A stretch of DNA of 64,000 nt. Source: Prevotella pectinovora. Lineage in GTDB: Bacteria; Bacteroidota; Bacteroidia; Bacteroidales; Bacteroidaceae. The stretch covers positions 124,001 through 188,000 of the forward strand of contig NZ_JXQI01000060.1 in assembly GCF_000834015.1 (NCBI RefSeq). Direction: 5' to 3'. Shown one piece after another: positions 42,101 through 50,448 of the stretch. The notes under the pieces are model-generated. The model was not told the DNA's origin. It saw nothing but the letters and a program-made list of their open reading frames with translations, and ran no database searches. The position numbers and the translations under genes are program-made. Position 1 is the stretch's first letter; each line of letters starts with the position of its first letter.

Positions 42101-42913
42101 CATGATGACCTCGTTGCGCTCGATTGATACAACCTCACCGGTGTCCTCGTCAACGAAATCCTCATTCCAGCTCTTCAATACCGTTCCGGCAAGAGTTCTG
42201 CCAACGGCCTCCTTCAGATTCTTCTTGTTCACCTTAACCTCCTCGGCAAGGTCGAATATCTGCAGGATGTCCTTGTCTGACTCAAAACCGATGGCACGCA
42301 GAAGAGTAGTTACAGGCAACTTCTTCTTACGGTCGATGTAAGCGAACATAACGTTGTTGATGTCAGTAGCAAACTCAATCCATGAACCCTTGAACGGGAT
42401 GATACGGGCAGAATAGAGTGCAGTACCGTTGGCGTGCACGCCCTGGCTGAAGAAAACGCCAGGCGAACGGTGCAGCTGAGATACAACAACACGCTCTGCT
42501 CCATTAATCACGAAAGTACCATTACTCGTCATATAAGGGATCGTACCGAGGAAGACATCCTCGATAACAGTACCGAAGTCCTCATGCTCAGGGTCCGTAC
42601 AGTATAGTTTCATCTTGGCCTTCAAAGGCACACTATATGTAAGACCACGCTCCAGACACTCATCAATAGAGTAGCGAGGCGGGTCGATATAGTAATCCAA
42701 GAACTCAAGAACGAAATTATTACGAGTGTCGGTTATAGGGAAATTCTCAGAGAACACCTTGTACAAACCGTCGTTCTCACGTTCCTCAGGCGGAGTGTCC
42801 AACTGCAGGAAGTCTCTAAAAGACTTTAATTGCACATCGAGGAAATCCGGATACGGCATCGGATTCTTGATGCTGGCAAAGTTTACTCTGTTATCAACGA
42901 TTTTAGAAGCCAT
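39101..42913 (-). CDS. rpoB: DNA-directed RNA polymerase subunit beta
   Basis: A 1270-residue subunit. The rifampicin-binding region is readable as [20 protein letters not shown] followed by [20 protein letters not shown], with wild-type-like residues. Further family segments are [35 protein letters not shown] and [13 protein letters not shown] near the active centre, and the C-terminal [20 protein letters not shown]. It starts 168 bp downstream of the rplL stop; that gap holds an attenuator-like hairpin. Co-transcribed with rpoC. Confidence 0.98.
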   Translation of the reverse strand: MASKIVDNRVNFASIKNPMPYPDFLDVQLKSFRDFLQLDTPPEERENDGLYKVFSENFPITDTRNNFVLEFLDYYIDPPRYSIDECLERGLTYSVPLKAKMKLYCTDPEHEDFGTVIEDVFLGTIPYMTSNGTFVINGAERVVVSQLHRSPGVFFSQGVHANGTALYSARIIPFKGSWIEFATDINNVMFAYIDRKKKLPVTTLLRAIGFESDKDILQIFDLAEEVKVNKKNLKEAVGRTLAGTVLKSWNEDFVDEDTGEVVSIERNEVIMERETVITKENMEDIIDSGASTILLHKDAESANKYSIVFNTLQKDPTNSEKDAVLYIYKQLRNADPADEASAKEVIQNLFFSDKRYDLGKVGRYRINKKLGLDTDEDVRILTKEDIIEIIKYLIQLVNSNATVDDIDHLSNRRVRTVGEQLSNQFSIGLARMSRTIRERMNVRDNEVFKPTDLINTKTISSVINSFFGTNPLSQFMDQTNPLAEVTHKRRLSALGPGGLSRERAGFEVRDVHYTHYGRLCPIESPEGPNIGLISSLCVYAKINELGFIETPYRKVENGVVDLKNEDVVYLTAEDEEDHVIGQGNAPLNDDGTFIREVVKCRQDADFPVVPPTDVDLMDVSPQQIASIAAGLIPFLEHDDAHRALMGSNMMRQAVPLLHNEAPIVGTGVEKQVCVDSRTMITAEGEGVIEYVDATTIRILYDRTEDEEFVSFEPALKEYRIPKFRRTNQNMTIDLRPICNKGQRVKKGDILTEGYATEDGELALGRNLLVAYMPWKGYNYEDAIVLNERIVRDDVLTSVHVDEFSLDVRETKRGTEEFTNDIPNVSEEATKDLDDNGIIRVGARVEPGDILIGKISPKGESDPSPEEKLLRAIFGDKAGDVKDSSLKANPSLSGVVIDKKLFSRAIKTRASKQKDKVILAKIDEEYEAKIDDLKDILVDKLLTLTEDKVCQGIKDYSRAEIITKGSKFTATQLMNINYEEIQSNNWTDDDHTNGLISKLITNFLKKAKLLDAENKRRKFAITIGDELPSGILQMAKVYIAKKRKIGVGDKLAGRHGNKGIVSKIVRQEDMPFLPDGRPVDLVLNPLGVPSRMNLGQIFEAILGAAGKRLGVKFATPIFDGAHLDDLKEWTDKAGLPNLGSMHLYDGETGEMFDQPATVGITYFLKLGHMVEDKMHARSIGPYSLITQQPLGGKAQFGGQRFGEMEVWALEAFGASHVLQEILTIKSDDVVGRSKAYEAIVKGEPMPTAGIPESLNVLLHELRGLGLSVTLD

Positions 42914-43021
42914 TACAGATTTTTGTTACCGTTATATAAGCCACCATTGAATATATAGAAGACTCTCAAAGGAGAGCCGGAGCCACTGCTGCGGTGGTTA
43001 ACAACAGAAGCGCAAAGACAC

Positions 43022-43061
43022 AAAAAGGTTAAGACTCTTCTATTGGAAGAACCTTAACCTT
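43022..43061 (-). terminator. Attenuator-like hairpin between rplL and rpoB
   Basis: AAGGTTAAG (43025-43033) pairs with CTTAACCTT (43053-43061), with an inner GAAG/CTTC-type stem. On the minus strand TTTTT follows, making a small rho-independent terminator directly after rplL. In Escherichia coli a partial terminator in the same gap lowers rpoBC expression relative to ribosomal proteins; the same role is inferred here. A second G/C-rich hairpin lies near 42972-43000. Confidence 0.6.
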
Positions 43062-43081
43062 AAATATTTTTTAATACTCAA

Positions 43082-43459
43082 TTACTTGAGCTCAACCTTA
43101 GCACCAGCCTCTTCGATAGCCTTCTTCAGGTTCTCAGCCTCAGCCTTAGCCAAACCCTCCTTCAATGTAGAAGGTGCACCGTCAACGAGCTCCTTAGCCT
43201 CCTTCAGACCAAGACCGCAAGCCTCCTTAACAGCCTTTACAACCTGAAGCTTAGCGCCACCTACCTCAGCGAGAACAACGTCGAAAGAAGTCTTCTCCTC
43301 TGCCTCAGCTGCACCACCAGCAGCAGGACCAGCAGCAACAGCAACAGCTGCAGCAGCAGGCTCAATTCCGTACTCGTCCTTCAGGACTGTTGCCAACTCG
43401 TTTACTTCCTTAACTGTCAAATTTACCAATTCTTCAGCAATAGCTTTGATATCTGCCAT
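43082..43459 (-). CDS. rplL: 50S ribosomal protein L7/L12
   Basis: A 125-residue stalk protein that recruits translation GTPases. An N-terminal dimerisation domain ([20 protein letters not shown]) is joined by an Ala/Gly-rich hinge ([20 protein letters not shown]) to the C-terminal domain ([20 protein letters not shown]). It follows rplJ by 56 bp, in the standard L10-L12 order. Confidence 0.97.
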   Translation of the reverse strand: MADIKAIAEELVNLTVKEVNELATVLKDEYGIEPAAAAVAVAAGPAAGGAAEAEEKTSFDVVLAEVGGAKLQVVKAVKEACGLGLKEAKELVDGAPSTLKEGLAKAEAENLKKAIEEAGAKVELK

Positions 43460-43515
43460 TTTATTCTAAATTTTTATTGTTTTTTTAATGTTAATGTTAG
43501 TGACTTTAATTGTTT

Positions 43516-44034
43516 TTATTCAGGACGCTCGCCTAAAGTCTTAAGCACACCGTGGATAGTGTTTGCACCTGATTGGAGAGCTGAAACGACGTTCTTTGCA
43601 GGAGACTGAAGCAAAGCAACAATGTCTGCGATAACCTCGTTCTTGCTCTTGAGAGCTGCAAGTTCCTCAAGTTTGTCAGCACCTACGAAGAGACCTTCCT
43701 CAGCATAAGCACCCTTGAGTGTAGGAATACCCTCCTTGACATAGCTCTTCAGCAACTTAGCAGGAACATTAGCTGTGTTACAGAACAAAACAGCTGTGCT
43801 ACCCTTCAAGCAGCTGTAGAGAGGCTCGAAATCGATTTCAGAAGCCTCGAACGCCTTGCGAAGAAGATTATTCTTCACAACAACCATCTGAATCTCACTC
43901 TTGAAGCACTTGCGGCGCAAGTCGCTTGTCTTGGCAGCGTCCAGTCCGTGAACGTCAACCAAATAGAAGTGAGCGAACTCTTTGAGTTTCTCGCCAAGTT
44001 CAACAACTATAGTATCTTTTACTTCCTTTTTCAT
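43516..44034 (-). CDS. rplJ: 50S ribosomal protein L10
   Basis: A 172-residue protein that anchors the L7/L12 dimers to the ribosome. KSEIQMVVVKNNLLRKAFEA and GSTAVLFCNTANVPAKLLKS are family segments, and the C-terminal helix (NVVSALQSGANTIHGVLKTL) is the L12-binding site. The gap to rplA is only 18 bp, so the long L10-binding leader known from enterobacteria is absent. Confidence 0.96.
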   Translation of the reverse strand: MKKEVKDTIVVELGEKLKEFAHFYLVDVHGLDAAKTSDLRRKCFKSEIQMVVVKNNLLRKAFEASEIDFEPLYSCLKGSTAVLFCNTANVPAKLLKSYVKEGIPTLKGAYAEEGLFVGADKLEELAALKSKNEVIADIVALLQSPAKNVVSALQSGANTIHGVLKTLGERPE

Positions 44035-44052
44035 TTTACAAAACTTTTAGAG

Positions 44053-44745
44053 TTATTCAACTGATTTAGGATCAATCTTGATACCCTTACTCATCGTACT
44101 AGAAAGATAGATACTCTTGATATATGTACCCTTAGCAGCAGACGGTTTCAACTTGATTACAGTAGCTATGAATTCTTTAGCATTCTGATAGATCTGCTCT
44201 GGAGTGAATGAAATCTTACCGATTGATGTGTGAATAATACCAGACTTGTCAACCTTGAAGTCAATCTTACCGGCCTTTACCTCCTTGACAGCCTTAGCTA
44301 CATCCATGGTAACAGTACCGCTCTTAGGGTTAGGCATGAGTCCGCGAGGACCAAGCACACGGCCAAGAGGACCGATCTTACCCATGCAAGAAGGCATTGT
44401 TATGATAACATCAATGTCAGTCCATCCACCTTTGATCTTTTCGATGTACTCGTCAAGACCAACATAATCAGCGCCAGCTTCTTTAGCAGCAGCCTCAGCA
44501 TCAGGTGTGCAGAGACAGAGAACACGTGTAACCTTACCAGTTCCGTTAGGCAGTGTAACAACACCGCGAACCATCTGGTTGGCCTTACGTGGATCAACGC
44601 CCAAACGCACATCGATATCAAGAGAAGCCTCGAACTTGGTAGTGGTAATTTCCTTTACCAACTCTGAAGCCTCCTTCAAAGAGTATGCTTTCCCTGCTTC
44701 AATCTTATCAGCTACTGATTTTTGATTTTTTGTCAGTTTACTCAT
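44053..44745 (-). CDS. rplA: 50S ribosomal protein L1
   Basis: A 230-residue protein of the L1 stalk, which binds 23S rRNA and helps release deacylated tRNA. Recognisable segments: [53 protein letters not shown], and [20 protein letters not shown]. It lies 22 bp after rplK. Confidence 0.97.
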   Translation of the reverse strand: MSKLTKNQKSVADKIEAGKAYSLKEASELVKEITTTKFEASLDIDVRLGVDPRKANQMVRGVVTLPNGTGKVTRVLCLCTPDAEAAAKEAGADYVGLDEYIEKIKGGWTDIDVIITMPSCMGKIGPLGRVLGPRGLMPNPKSGTVTMDVAKAVKEVKAGKIDFKVDKSGIIHTSIGKISFTPEQIYQNAKEFIATVIKLKPSAAKGTYIKSIYLSSTMSKGIKIDPKSVE

Positions 44746-44767
44746 TTTCTTAAGTTGAAGTTATAAA

Positions 44768-45208
44768 TTATTTACCAGGGAAGTCCCCATTTACAGTGAT
44801 ACCCATACTTCTTGCTGTACCTGCTACAAGTCTCATTGCAGACTCGACAGTGAAGCAGTTCAAATCCGGCATCTTGTCTTCTGCGATAGCCTTGACCTGA
44901 TCCCAAGTTACAGAAGCAACCTTCTTACGGTTTGGTTCAGAAGAACCCTTCTTTACCTTGGCAGCCTCGAGCAGCTGAACAGCAGCAGGAGGAGTCTTTA
45001 TCTCAAAGCTATATGACTTGTCAGTATAGTAAGTGATAACAACAGGAAGAATCTTACCTGCCTTATCCTGGGTCCTGGCGTTGAACTCTTTGCAGAATCC
45101 CATAATGTTAATACCCTTAGAACCAAGTGCAGGTCCTACTGGAGGTGAAGGATTCGCAGCGCCACCTTTAATCTGTAATTTGATTAATCCAGCAACTTCT
45201 TTAGCCAT
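44768..45208 (-). CDS. rplK: 50S ribosomal protein L11
   Basis: A 146-residue protein of the GTPase-associated centre. The thiostrepton-region segment [20 protein letters not shown] with [17 protein letters not shown] is clear, as is the C-terminal rRNA-binding part ([34 protein letters not shown]). It follows nusG by 57 bp. Confidence 0.97.
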   Translation of the reverse strand: MAKEVAGLIKLQIKGGAANPSPPVGPALGSKGINIMGFCKEFNARTQDKAGKILPVVITYYTDKSYSFEIKTPPAAVQLLEAAKVKKGSSEPNRKKVASVTWDQVKAIAEDKMPDLNCFTVESAMRLVAGTARSMGITVNGDFPGK

Positions 45209-45237
45209 TTCTTTGTTTATTAAAAATTGATTATTAT

Positions 45238-45275
45238 AAAAGAGTCACACGCCCGTAACAGCGAGTTACTCTTTT
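45238..45275 (-). promoter_or_regulatory. Stem structure between nusG and rplK
   Basis: AAAAGAGT (45238-45245) pairs with ACTCTTTT (45268-45275) and a smaller GTAAC/GTTAC stem lies inside. One arm overlaps the nusG stop codon. It could be a weak terminator or a target for L1/L11 autoregulation; neither can be shown from sequence. Confidence 0.3.
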
Positions 45276-45808
45276 GTTACTTGCATAAAACTCAACTCAA
45301 GCGGTGTCTTACGTCCGAAGATCTTAACCATAACCTTCAGCTTGTGCTTCTCAGTATTTACCTCTTCGATAACTCCAGTGAAACCACTGAATGGTCCGTC
45401 GGTCACCTTCACGGTGTCGTTGACAATGTATGGGATTGCAACCTCATCCACTATCTCAGACTCCTCGGCGCTTCCGAACATACGGTTGATATCAGACTGC
45501 TTTACAGGAGTAGGATGATCCAGACCGCCAAGAAAACCCAAAACGTTTGGCATGAACCTCAATGTGTGAGCAGTATCGCCTTTCAACTCCGCCTCAATAA
45601 GAACATATCCCGGAAGAGCGATTTTCTCTTTCACGACACGCTTACCATTACGCAAAGTAGCATGTTTTTCTGTAGGTATGAATACCTGAAAAACATACTT
45701 AGAAAGCAATTCGTTGTGTTTTAATTCTGCTTCGATGTATTCTTTCACCTTAGCTTCTTTTCCGCTAACGGCACGAAGAACATACCAGTTTCTCTTAGTT
45801 TCAGCCAT
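45266..45808 (-). CDS. nusG: Transcription termination/antitermination factor NusG
   Basis: A 180-residue protein. The NGN domain begins NWYVLRAVSGKEAKVKEYIE and includes FIPTEKHATLRNGKRVVKEK and LPGYVLIEAELKGDTAHTLR. The KOW domain ends the protein (DTVKVTDGPFSGFTGVIEEV). It follows secE by 12 bp, the usual bacterial pair. Confidence 0.95.
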   Translation of the reverse strand: MAETKRNWYVLRAVSGKEAKVKEYIEAELKHNELLSKYVFQVFIPTEKHATLRNGKRVVKEKIALPGYVLIEAELKGDTAHTLRFMPNVLGFLGGLDHPTPVKQSDINRMFGSAEESEIVDEVAIPYIVNDTVKVTDGPFSGFTGVIEEVNTEKHKLKVMVKIFGRKTPLELSFMQVTKE

Positions 45809-45820
45809 TTTCTCAAACGA

Positions 45821-46012
45821 TTAGTTAGGATAAACCACACTCATGACAAAGCTGAACACGGAGTCCATTGCGAAGACTACAAGTGCTATGATCAAGGAAG
45901 CAGATAATACAACCATAGCATTGTGGGTCAACTCACCCCGCGTCGGCCAAGTAGTTTTATGCGCAAGTTCGTCGTAACAAACCTTGCAATAATTTCCAAA
46001 CTTTTTGAACAT
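45821..46012 (-). CDS. secE: Preprotein translocase subunit SecE
   Basis: I place the start at 46012 (MFKKFGNYCKVCYDELAHKT), giving 63 residues. An in-frame ATG at 46084 lies inside tRNA-Trp and is not credible. The conserved TWPTRGEL motif is followed by one membrane helix (NAMVVLSASLIIALVVFAMD), as in the short one-helix SecE type. Together with SecY it forms the inner-membrane protein channel. Confidence 0.92.
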   Translation of the reverse strand: MFKKFGNYCKVCYDELAHKTTWPTRGELTHNAMVVLSASLIIALVVFAMDSVFSFVMSVVYPN

Positions 46013-46026
46013 AATTATTGAATTAG

Positions 46027-46099
46027 CACGGGAAGAGAGGCTCGAACTCCCGACACCTGGTTTTGGAGACCAGTGCTCTACCAACTGAGCTATTCCCGT
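46027..46099 (-). tRNA. tRNA-Trp (CCA)
   Basis: The minus strand folds into a full cloverleaf of 73 nt. The acceptor stem begins ACGGGAA and ends TTCCCGT. The anticodon stem-loop is CTGGT-CTCCAAA-ACCAG, giving CCA. No CCA end is encoded. It sits between the tuf terminator and secE. Confidence 0.95.
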
Positions 46100-46135
46100 A
46101 AAAAAGAGTTCCGCTTTATTCCAAACGGAACTCTT
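46100..46135 (-). terminator. Terminator after tuf
   Basis: AAGAGTTCCG (46104-46113) pairs with CGGAACTCTT (46126-46135). On the minus strand a run of T follows. It separates tuf from tRNA-Trp and secE, so the downstream genes need read-through or another promoter. Confidence 0.85.
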
Positions 46136-46157
46136 GTATTTATCTGAAGACTATTGA

Positions 46158-47351
46158 TTAGTCATCGATGATCTCTGTGATCTGACCAGCACCTACTGTA
46201 CGACCACCCTCACGGATAGCGAAACGGAGACCAACGTTCAGAGCAACAGCGTAAATCAAGTCTACAGTGATTGTTACGTTGTCACCAGGCATTACCATCT
46301 CAACTCCCTCTGGAAGAGAGATCTCACCTGTACAGTCCATCGTACGGAGGTAGAACTGAGGACGATACTTGTTTCCGAATGGAGTGTGGCGTCCACCTTC
46401 CTCTTTCTTCAGAACGTAGATCTGAGCCTGGAACTTCTTGTAAGGCTTGATCTGTCCTGGGTGGCAGAGAACCATACCACGCTTGATCTCGTTCTTGTCG
46501 ATACCACGGAGCAGCAGACCAACGTTGTCACCAGCCTCACCCTCTTCGAGGAGCTTGCGGAACATCTCAACGCCAGTTACAACTGACTTCTTGTCCTCAC
46601 CGAGACCGAGCAGCTCAACCTCGTCGCCAACCTTAACGCGACCAGTCTCGATACGACCAGTAGCAACAGTACCACGACCAGTGATTGAGAATACGTCCTC
46701 AACAGGCATCAAGAATGGCTTATCCAAGTCACGTGGAGGCAGTGGAATCCATGTGTCAACAGCGTCCATAAGCTCCATAACCTTATCTACCCACTTTTCA
46801 ACACCGTTCAGTGCACCGAGAGCAGAACCACGGACGATAGGAGTATTGTCGCCATCGTACTCGTACTGATCAAGAAGCTCACGCATCTCCATCTCAACGA
46901 GCTCGAGCATTTCCTCGTCCTCAACCATATCACACTTGTTCAGGAAAACAACCAGACGTGGAACGTTTACCTGGCGAGCGAGAAGCACGTGCTCACGTGT
47001 CTGAGGCATAGGACCATCGGTAGCAGCAACCACGATGATAGCACCATCCATCTGAGCGGCACCAGTAACCATGTTCTTCACATAGTCGGCGTGTCCCGGA
47101 CAGTCAACGTGTGCATAGTGACGGTTAGCTGTCTCATACTCGATGTGAGCAGTATTGATGGTAATACCACGCTCTTTTTCCTCAGGAGCGTTGTCAATCT
47201 GATCGAAAGACTTAATCTCTTCTGAACCGAAACCCTTCTCGCTGAGAACCTTTGAGATGGCAGCTGTCAGAGTAGTCTTACCGTGGTCTACGTGACCAAT
47301 AGTACCAATGTTTACGTGCGGTTTGGTACGTACGAATGTCTCTTTAGCCAT
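46158..47351 (-). CDS. tuf: Elongation factor Tu
   Basis: A 397-residue GTPase that brings aminoacyl-tRNA to the ribosome. The G1 motif GHVDHGKTT (about residues 18-26), G3 DCPGHADYV and G4 NKCD are intact, followed by domains 2 and 3 ([39 protein letters not shown]). It lies between tRNA-Thr(GGT) and tRNA-Trp, as in the tufB region of many bacteria. Confidence 0.98.
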   Translation of the reverse strand: MAKETFVRTKPHVNIGTIGHVDHGKTTLTAAISKVLSEKGFGSEEIKSFDQIDNAPEEKERGITINTAHIEYETANRHYAHVDCPGHADYVKNMVTGAAQMDGAIIVVAATDGPMPQTREHVLLARQVNVPRLVVFLNKCDMVEDEEMLELVEMEMRELLDQYEYDGDNTPIVRGSALGALNGVEKWVDKVMELMDAVDTWIPLPPRDLDKPFLMPVEDVFSITGRGTVATGRIETGRVKVGDEVELLGLGEDKKSVVTGVEMFRKLLEEGEAGDNVGLLLRGIDKNEIKRGMVLCHPGQIKPYKKFQAQIYVLKKEEGGRHTPFGNKYRPQFYLRTMDCTGEISLPEGVEMVMPGDNVTITVDLIYAVALNVGLRFAIREGGRTVGAGQITEIIDD

Positions 47352-47430
47352 AGCTTTTCTTTAGTTTATTATTTATAATGAATTATCGTGTTAATCGTGC
47401 TTCCTATTAAAAAAAATAAAAAAGCCGTAG

Positions 47431-47502
<72 letters not shown>

Positions 47503-47508
47503 AGCGAG

Positions 47509-47581
47509 AGCGGAAAACGGGGCTCAAACCCGCGACCCCCAGCTTGGAAGGCTAGTGCTCTATCAACTGAGCTATTTCCGC
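47509..47581 (-). tRNA. tRNA-Gly (TCC)
   Basis: A 73-nt cloverleaf. The acceptor stem GCGGAAA pairs with TTTCCGC. The anticodon loop CTTCCAA gives TCC. It is 6 bp from tRNA-Thr(GGT), so the cluster is processed from one precursor. Confidence 0.95.
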
Positions 47582-47598
47582 AAAAATCTCTACTGAAG

Positions 47599-47681
47599 TG
47601 GGTGGTGATGGATTCGAACCACCGAAGTCGAAAGACAGCAGATTTACAGTCTGCCCCATTTGGCCACTCTGGTAACCACCC
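47599..47681 (-). tRNA. tRNA-Tyr (GTA)
   Basis: An 83-nt class II tRNA with a long variable arm. The acceptor stem GGGTGGT pairs with ACCACCC. The anticodon stem-loop CAGA-CTGTAAA-TCTG gives GTA. Confidence 0.95.
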
Positions 47682-47709
47682 TTGTCATGTTTCAGACACC
47701 TTGCGTTTG

Positions 47710-47783
47710 AGCCTCTTGTCGGATTCGAACCAACGACCCCGAGATTACAAATCACGTGCTCTGGCCAACTGAGCTAAAGAGGC
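47710..47783 (-). tRNA. tRNA-Thr (TGT)
   Basis: A 74-nt cloverleaf. The acceptor stem GCCTCTT pairs with AAGAGGC. The anticodon loop TTTGTAA gives TGT; the anticodon stem has one T-T mismatch. It is the first tRNA of the cluster in transcription order. Confidence 0.93.
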
Positions 47784-47837
47784 AAAACCTTGCAGCCGTA
47801 TTGGCTTGTCGCAAGCGATGTGTCTTGAACACGGCTG

Positions 47838-47868
47838 CAAAGGTACGCATTATTTTTAAACCACCAAA
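47838..47868 (-). promoter_or_regulatory. Promoter of the tRNA-tuf operon
   Basis: CAAAGGTA (47838-47845) reads TACCTTTG on the minus strand and CAAA (47865-47868) gives TTTG 19 bp upstream. Both elements are perfect. Transcription would begin about 45 bp before tRNA-Thr(TGT). Confidence 0.72.
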
Positions 47869-47885
47869 ACTTTTGGGCTTTTTTT

Positions 47886-48185
47886 TTAATTTTCCCTTGA
47901 TTTTTCTTTAAATTTGGTCAGTTGAACCTTCATAGAGTCCACACACTGGTCGATTGCCTCCTCAAAAGTGTCGCATGTCTTCTCTACGAAAAGTTTGCTT
48001 CCAGGCACCGTAACACTAAGGCTTGCCTCCTTGTTCATGGCCGTTGCAGGCTTCACGACTTTCAGCTGTACTTCTGTGTTCTGGATATCCTCATAAGTCT
48101 TTGACAACTTCTCTACCTTCTTCTCGATGAATGCCTTCAACTGGTCTGTTGCGTCGAAGTGAATTGATTTAATCTTAATTTCCAT
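47886..48185 (-). CDS. hpf: Ribosome hibernation-promoting factor (HPF/RaiA family, short form)
   Basis: I start at 48185 (MEIKIKSIHFDATDQLKAFI), giving 99 residues. The frame is open upstream, but the extra part overlaps the recombinase gene. The beta-alpha-beta fold is recognisable: KAFIEKKVEKLSKTYEDIQN, then TEVQLKVVKP, KEASLSVTVPGSKLFVEKTC and DTFEEAIDQCVDSMKVQL. The protein binds the decoding region of idle 30S/70S ribosomes. It lies 25 bp after the recombinase gene, likely co-transcribed. Confidence 0.9.
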   Translation of the reverse strand: MEIKIKSIHFDATDQLKAFIEKKVEKLSKTYEDIQNTEVQLKVVKPATAMNKEASLSVTVPGSKLFVEKTCDTFEEAIDQCVDSMKVQLTKFKEKSREN

Positions 48186-48210
48186 AGTTCTTTCTCCTAT
48201 ATTAAAAAGG

Positions 48211-49092
48211 TTATCGCCGCGGATGAGCGGCTTTGTACTCTTGTTTAAGTTTCTCGAATGTGGTGTGTGTATAGATCTCCGTGGTGACCAGACTCTCATG
48301 TCCGAGCAGCTTCTGCACGCTTTCCAGTCCGGCGCCATGGTTGAGCATCGTGGTGGCGAAGGTGTGTCGGAGCACGTGGGGAGAGCGTTTCTTTGCCGTG
48401 CAGACCCGCGAGATGTTTTTCTTCACCCGGTATCTTACGGCTGCGTCATCCATCCGTATGCCTTTTTTCGTCACGAACAGGGCTTCGGTATGGCGCGTTA
48501 CATTCTCGTCTCTAACCTTTATATAATAGAGAATCTCCTTTTTAAGTTCCTCGCCGAATGGGATTATGCGCTGCTTGCTGCGTTTTCCGGTCACCTTTAC
48601 CTGAAGGTTTACGAAATCAACGGCATCGTCGTCGAGCGACGTCAGTTCCGAGAGGCGCATCCCCGTTTCATAGAACACCATGATTATCGTTCTGGCGCAT
48701 ACGTCTATGAATTTCGTCATGTCCCACATCGTTTCATCGAGCAGTTCCTGCATCTCTGAATCTTTAACGAATACCGGAAGGCGCTTGTTTTTCTTCACTC
48801 CTTCGATTATCCGTGAGGGATCTTTGTCCACGAGTCCGTGGGAGAGGGCGAACTTGAAGAACGACCTCACGGCGCTGAGTCTTCTGTTGACCGACGCCGC
48901 CACGTTGCCTTTGTCTATCATTGTCTCCATCCATCCGCGAATGACGTCTGAGTCGATGGTGTTCCACGACAGTCCGGCGTCGACATTCCTGAAATACTCT
49001 TCGAGTTCGGTCAGGTCTTTACCGTATGCGAGCATCGTTTCCTCAGAGAAATTGCGCTCGTAACGCAGATAGTCTAAAAAACGCCTTATCAT
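48211..49092 (-). CDS. Tyrosine recombinase, XerC/XerD type
   Basis: I prefer the start at 49092 (MIRRFLDYLRYERNFSEETM), giving 293 residues, the normal Xer length; the frame is open to 49149. The N-terminal SAM-like DNA-binding domain is followed by the catalytic domain with all family residues: Arg in YETGMRLSEL, Lys in VTGKRSKQRIIPF, His-x-x-Arg in SPHVLRHTFATTML, His in LLGHESLVTTEIY and the nucleophile Tyr in EIYTHTTFEKL. It may resolve chromosome dimers. In related genomes rpsU usually precedes it directly; here about 970 bp of repeat DNA lies between. Confidence 0.88.
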   Translation of the reverse strand: MIRRFLDYLRYERNFSEETMLAYGKDLTELEEYFRNVDAGLSWNTIDSDVIRGWMETMIDKGNVAASVNRRLSAVRSFFKFALSHGLVDKDPSRIIEGVKKNKRLPVFVKDSEMQELLDETMWDMTKFIDVCARTIIMVFYETGMRLSELTSLDDDAVDFVNLQVKVTGKRSKQRIIPFGEELKKEILYYIKVRDENVTRHTEALFVTKKGIRMDDAAVRYRVKKNISRVCTAKKRSPHVLRHTFATTMLNHGAGLESVQKLLGHESLVTTEIYTHTTFEKLKQEYKAAHPRR

Positions 49093-49227
49093 CATCAATT
49101 CGTCACTTGTGGATTGTTTTCCGCTACGAAAATACTCACTTTTCTTCAATTGACAAAATTTTCCGCTTCTTTTTTAGTACGAAACTGCCTCCAGGACATT
49201 TATGCGACCCGTTGGCGGAATCAATTT

Positions 49228-49294
49228 AACCCAAATCAACTGTTAGGGCTTGCTTGGATTTTGTTTTTAGAAGGATGGATTTTGTTTGGCTTTT
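49228..49294 (+). repeat. Partial left end of the MITE-like element
   Basis: A 67-bp copy of the left part of the element, starting AACCCAAATCAACTGTTAGG (an altered end motif) and continuing GCTTGCTTGGATTTTG. It abuts the full copy at 49295. The internal sequence matches the 24721 copy slightly better than its neighbour does. Confidence 0.7.
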
Positions 49295-49481
49295 AACCCA
49301 AATCGGTCATTAGGGCTTGCATGGATTTTGTTTTTTAGAAGAGTGGATTTTGTTTGGCTTTTAATGAGTAATAGCGGGCTATTGCGAATTAAAAACGAGC
49401 AAAAGACGCCTTATAAAAAGCAAAAGACTGCAAGCAGTTATTAAAATTATACATTAAACGGCCTAATGACCGATTTGGGTT
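49295..49481 (+). mobile_element. MITE-like element, copy 2 (complete)
   Basis: AACCCAAATCGGTCATTAGG (49295-49314) and its exact reverse complement (49462-49481) bound a 187-bp element with no coding capacity. TTAA occurs at both borders (49293-49296 and 49481-49484) and may mark the target site. After the right end, 49482-49499 repeats an internal segment (TAATGAGTAATAGCGGG), so a further fragment is fused on. Confidence 0.78.
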
Positions 49482-49559
49482 TAATGAGTAATAGCGGGTG
49501 TCGATATGAATAAAAGCAGCCCATATAGCCGATTCTTAGTAAAAAACAAGAATTTCCAA

Positions 49560-49856
49560 AAAACTGTCAGACCATCTGGTTTTTCGCCGTAACACTCTGA
49601 CAAGCAGACAGTTGACTGTCATCCGATTGTCAGGCAATTGTCTGGATGGTTGGCTGACGAAAGGAATTGTCAGGTGTAAGGAATTCTGACGAAAGGAATT
49701 GCCAGCGTTGGCAGAATCACGAAAACAGGAATATGGGTATTAAAACTTTAACTTATTGGACAGACGTCTGACTGCAATTCTGCCCAACAGGGGCAAGCAG
49801 CGTGCCCATGATGGGTAAGCAGCGTTCTCCGGTTGGGCAAGCAGCGTGCCCATTTG
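49560..49856 (+). repeat. Dispersed ~300-bp element, copy B (plus orientation)
   Basis: It aligns with the reverse complement of 25538-25855. It contains CAATTGTCTGGATGGTTGGC, GAAAACAGGAATATGG and a three-unit array of GGGCAAGCAGCGTGCCC-type palindromes at 49791, 49813 and 49834. The middle unit is degraded. At its right edge, a diverged end motif (CCCAGCCGGTCATTATG) occurs at 49861-49877. Confidence 0.7.
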
Positions 49857-49880
49857 AAGCCCCAGCCGGTCATTATGTAT

Positions 49881-49936
49881 AAAAAACAAAAGATGATACA
49901 TCTGCACTTGAATCAATGTGCGGATGTATCATCTTT
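49881..49936 (-). terminator. Strong terminator downstream of rpsU
   Basis: A 19-bp stem pairs 49889-49907 with 49918-49936 (AAAGATGATACATC against GATGTATCATCTTT, extended by GCAC/GTGC). On the minus strand it is followed by a T-rich tail. It lies about 130 bp beyond the rpsU stop and would stop most rpsU transcripts before the recombinase gene. Confidence 0.85.
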
Positions 49937-50063
49937 GCAAGGGCTACGACTTACAGTAAAGTCCCGGCACCTTAAATATTCTTTTGATTATCTACCTAAG
50001 TACACCTCCTGTTACAAAAGAATTGTTCAAAAAACTTTGTTAAAACGTCTCTCTTGAAGGAGA

Positions 50064-50255
50064 TTATTCCTCAGCGTCTCTCAGCTGCTGAACATAGATA
50101 GCGCGCTCCATCTTGAGTCTCTTGAGTACAGATGGCTTGTCAAACTGCTGACGGGCACGGAGCTCCTTAACAACACCTGTCTTCTCAAATTTTCTCTTGA
50201 ACTTCTTCAAGGCTCTCTCGATGTTCTCGCCTTCCTTAACTGGTACAATAATCAT
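50064..50255 (-). CDS. rpsU: 30S ribosomal protein S21
   Basis: A 63-residue basic protein: MIIVPVKEGENIERALKKFK, then RKFEKTGVVKELRARQQFDK and PSVLKRLKMERAIYVQQLRD. Length and sequence fit Bacteroidetes S21. It heads the gene order leading to rpoC, but a strong terminator and two repeat elements now separate it from the recombinase gene. Confidence 0.97.
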   Translation of the reverse strand: MIIVPVKEGENIERALKKFKRKFEKTGVVKELRARQQFDKPSVLKRLKMERAIYVQQLRDAEE

Positions 50256-50322
50256 TTTTTCTTTTTTGTTTTATTTGGTTATACTTAATTAATTATATAT
50301 CAGATGCTTTGATAAGCGGCTG

Positions 50323-50353
50323 CAAAATTACTTCTATTTTTCAAATCTTGCAA
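50323..50353 (-). promoter_or_regulatory. Promoter of rpsU
   Basis: CAAAATTA (50323-50330) reads TAATTTTG on the minus strand, with TTGC (50350-50353) 19 bp upstream. The leader is about 65 nt. Confidence 0.55.
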
Positions 50354-50376
50354 GTTTTTACGTCAAAATATAAGAA

Positions 50377-50440
50377 AGTTGCATACTTTCTCATGTAAAG
50401 TTGCCAAGTTTCCCATTAAAAACCAGCAAGTTTCCCATAG
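50377..50440 (-). repeat. Three degenerate GGGAAACTTGC repeats upstream of the rpsU promoter
   Basis: On the minus strand, ATGGGAAACTTGCTGG (ends 50425), ATGGGAAACTTGGCAAC (ends 50399) and ATGAGAAAGTATGCAAC (ends 50377) follow one another at 22-26 bp spacing. They sit just upstream of the -33 element of rpsU. Confidence 0.5.
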
Positions 50441-50448
50441 AAAGCAGC

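Noticed and set aside
46013..46084. Upstream start for secE
   Set aside because: The added codons lie within tRNA-Trp.
48186..48338. N-terminal extension of hpf
   Set aside because: It runs into the recombinase gene and is not part of the HPF fold.
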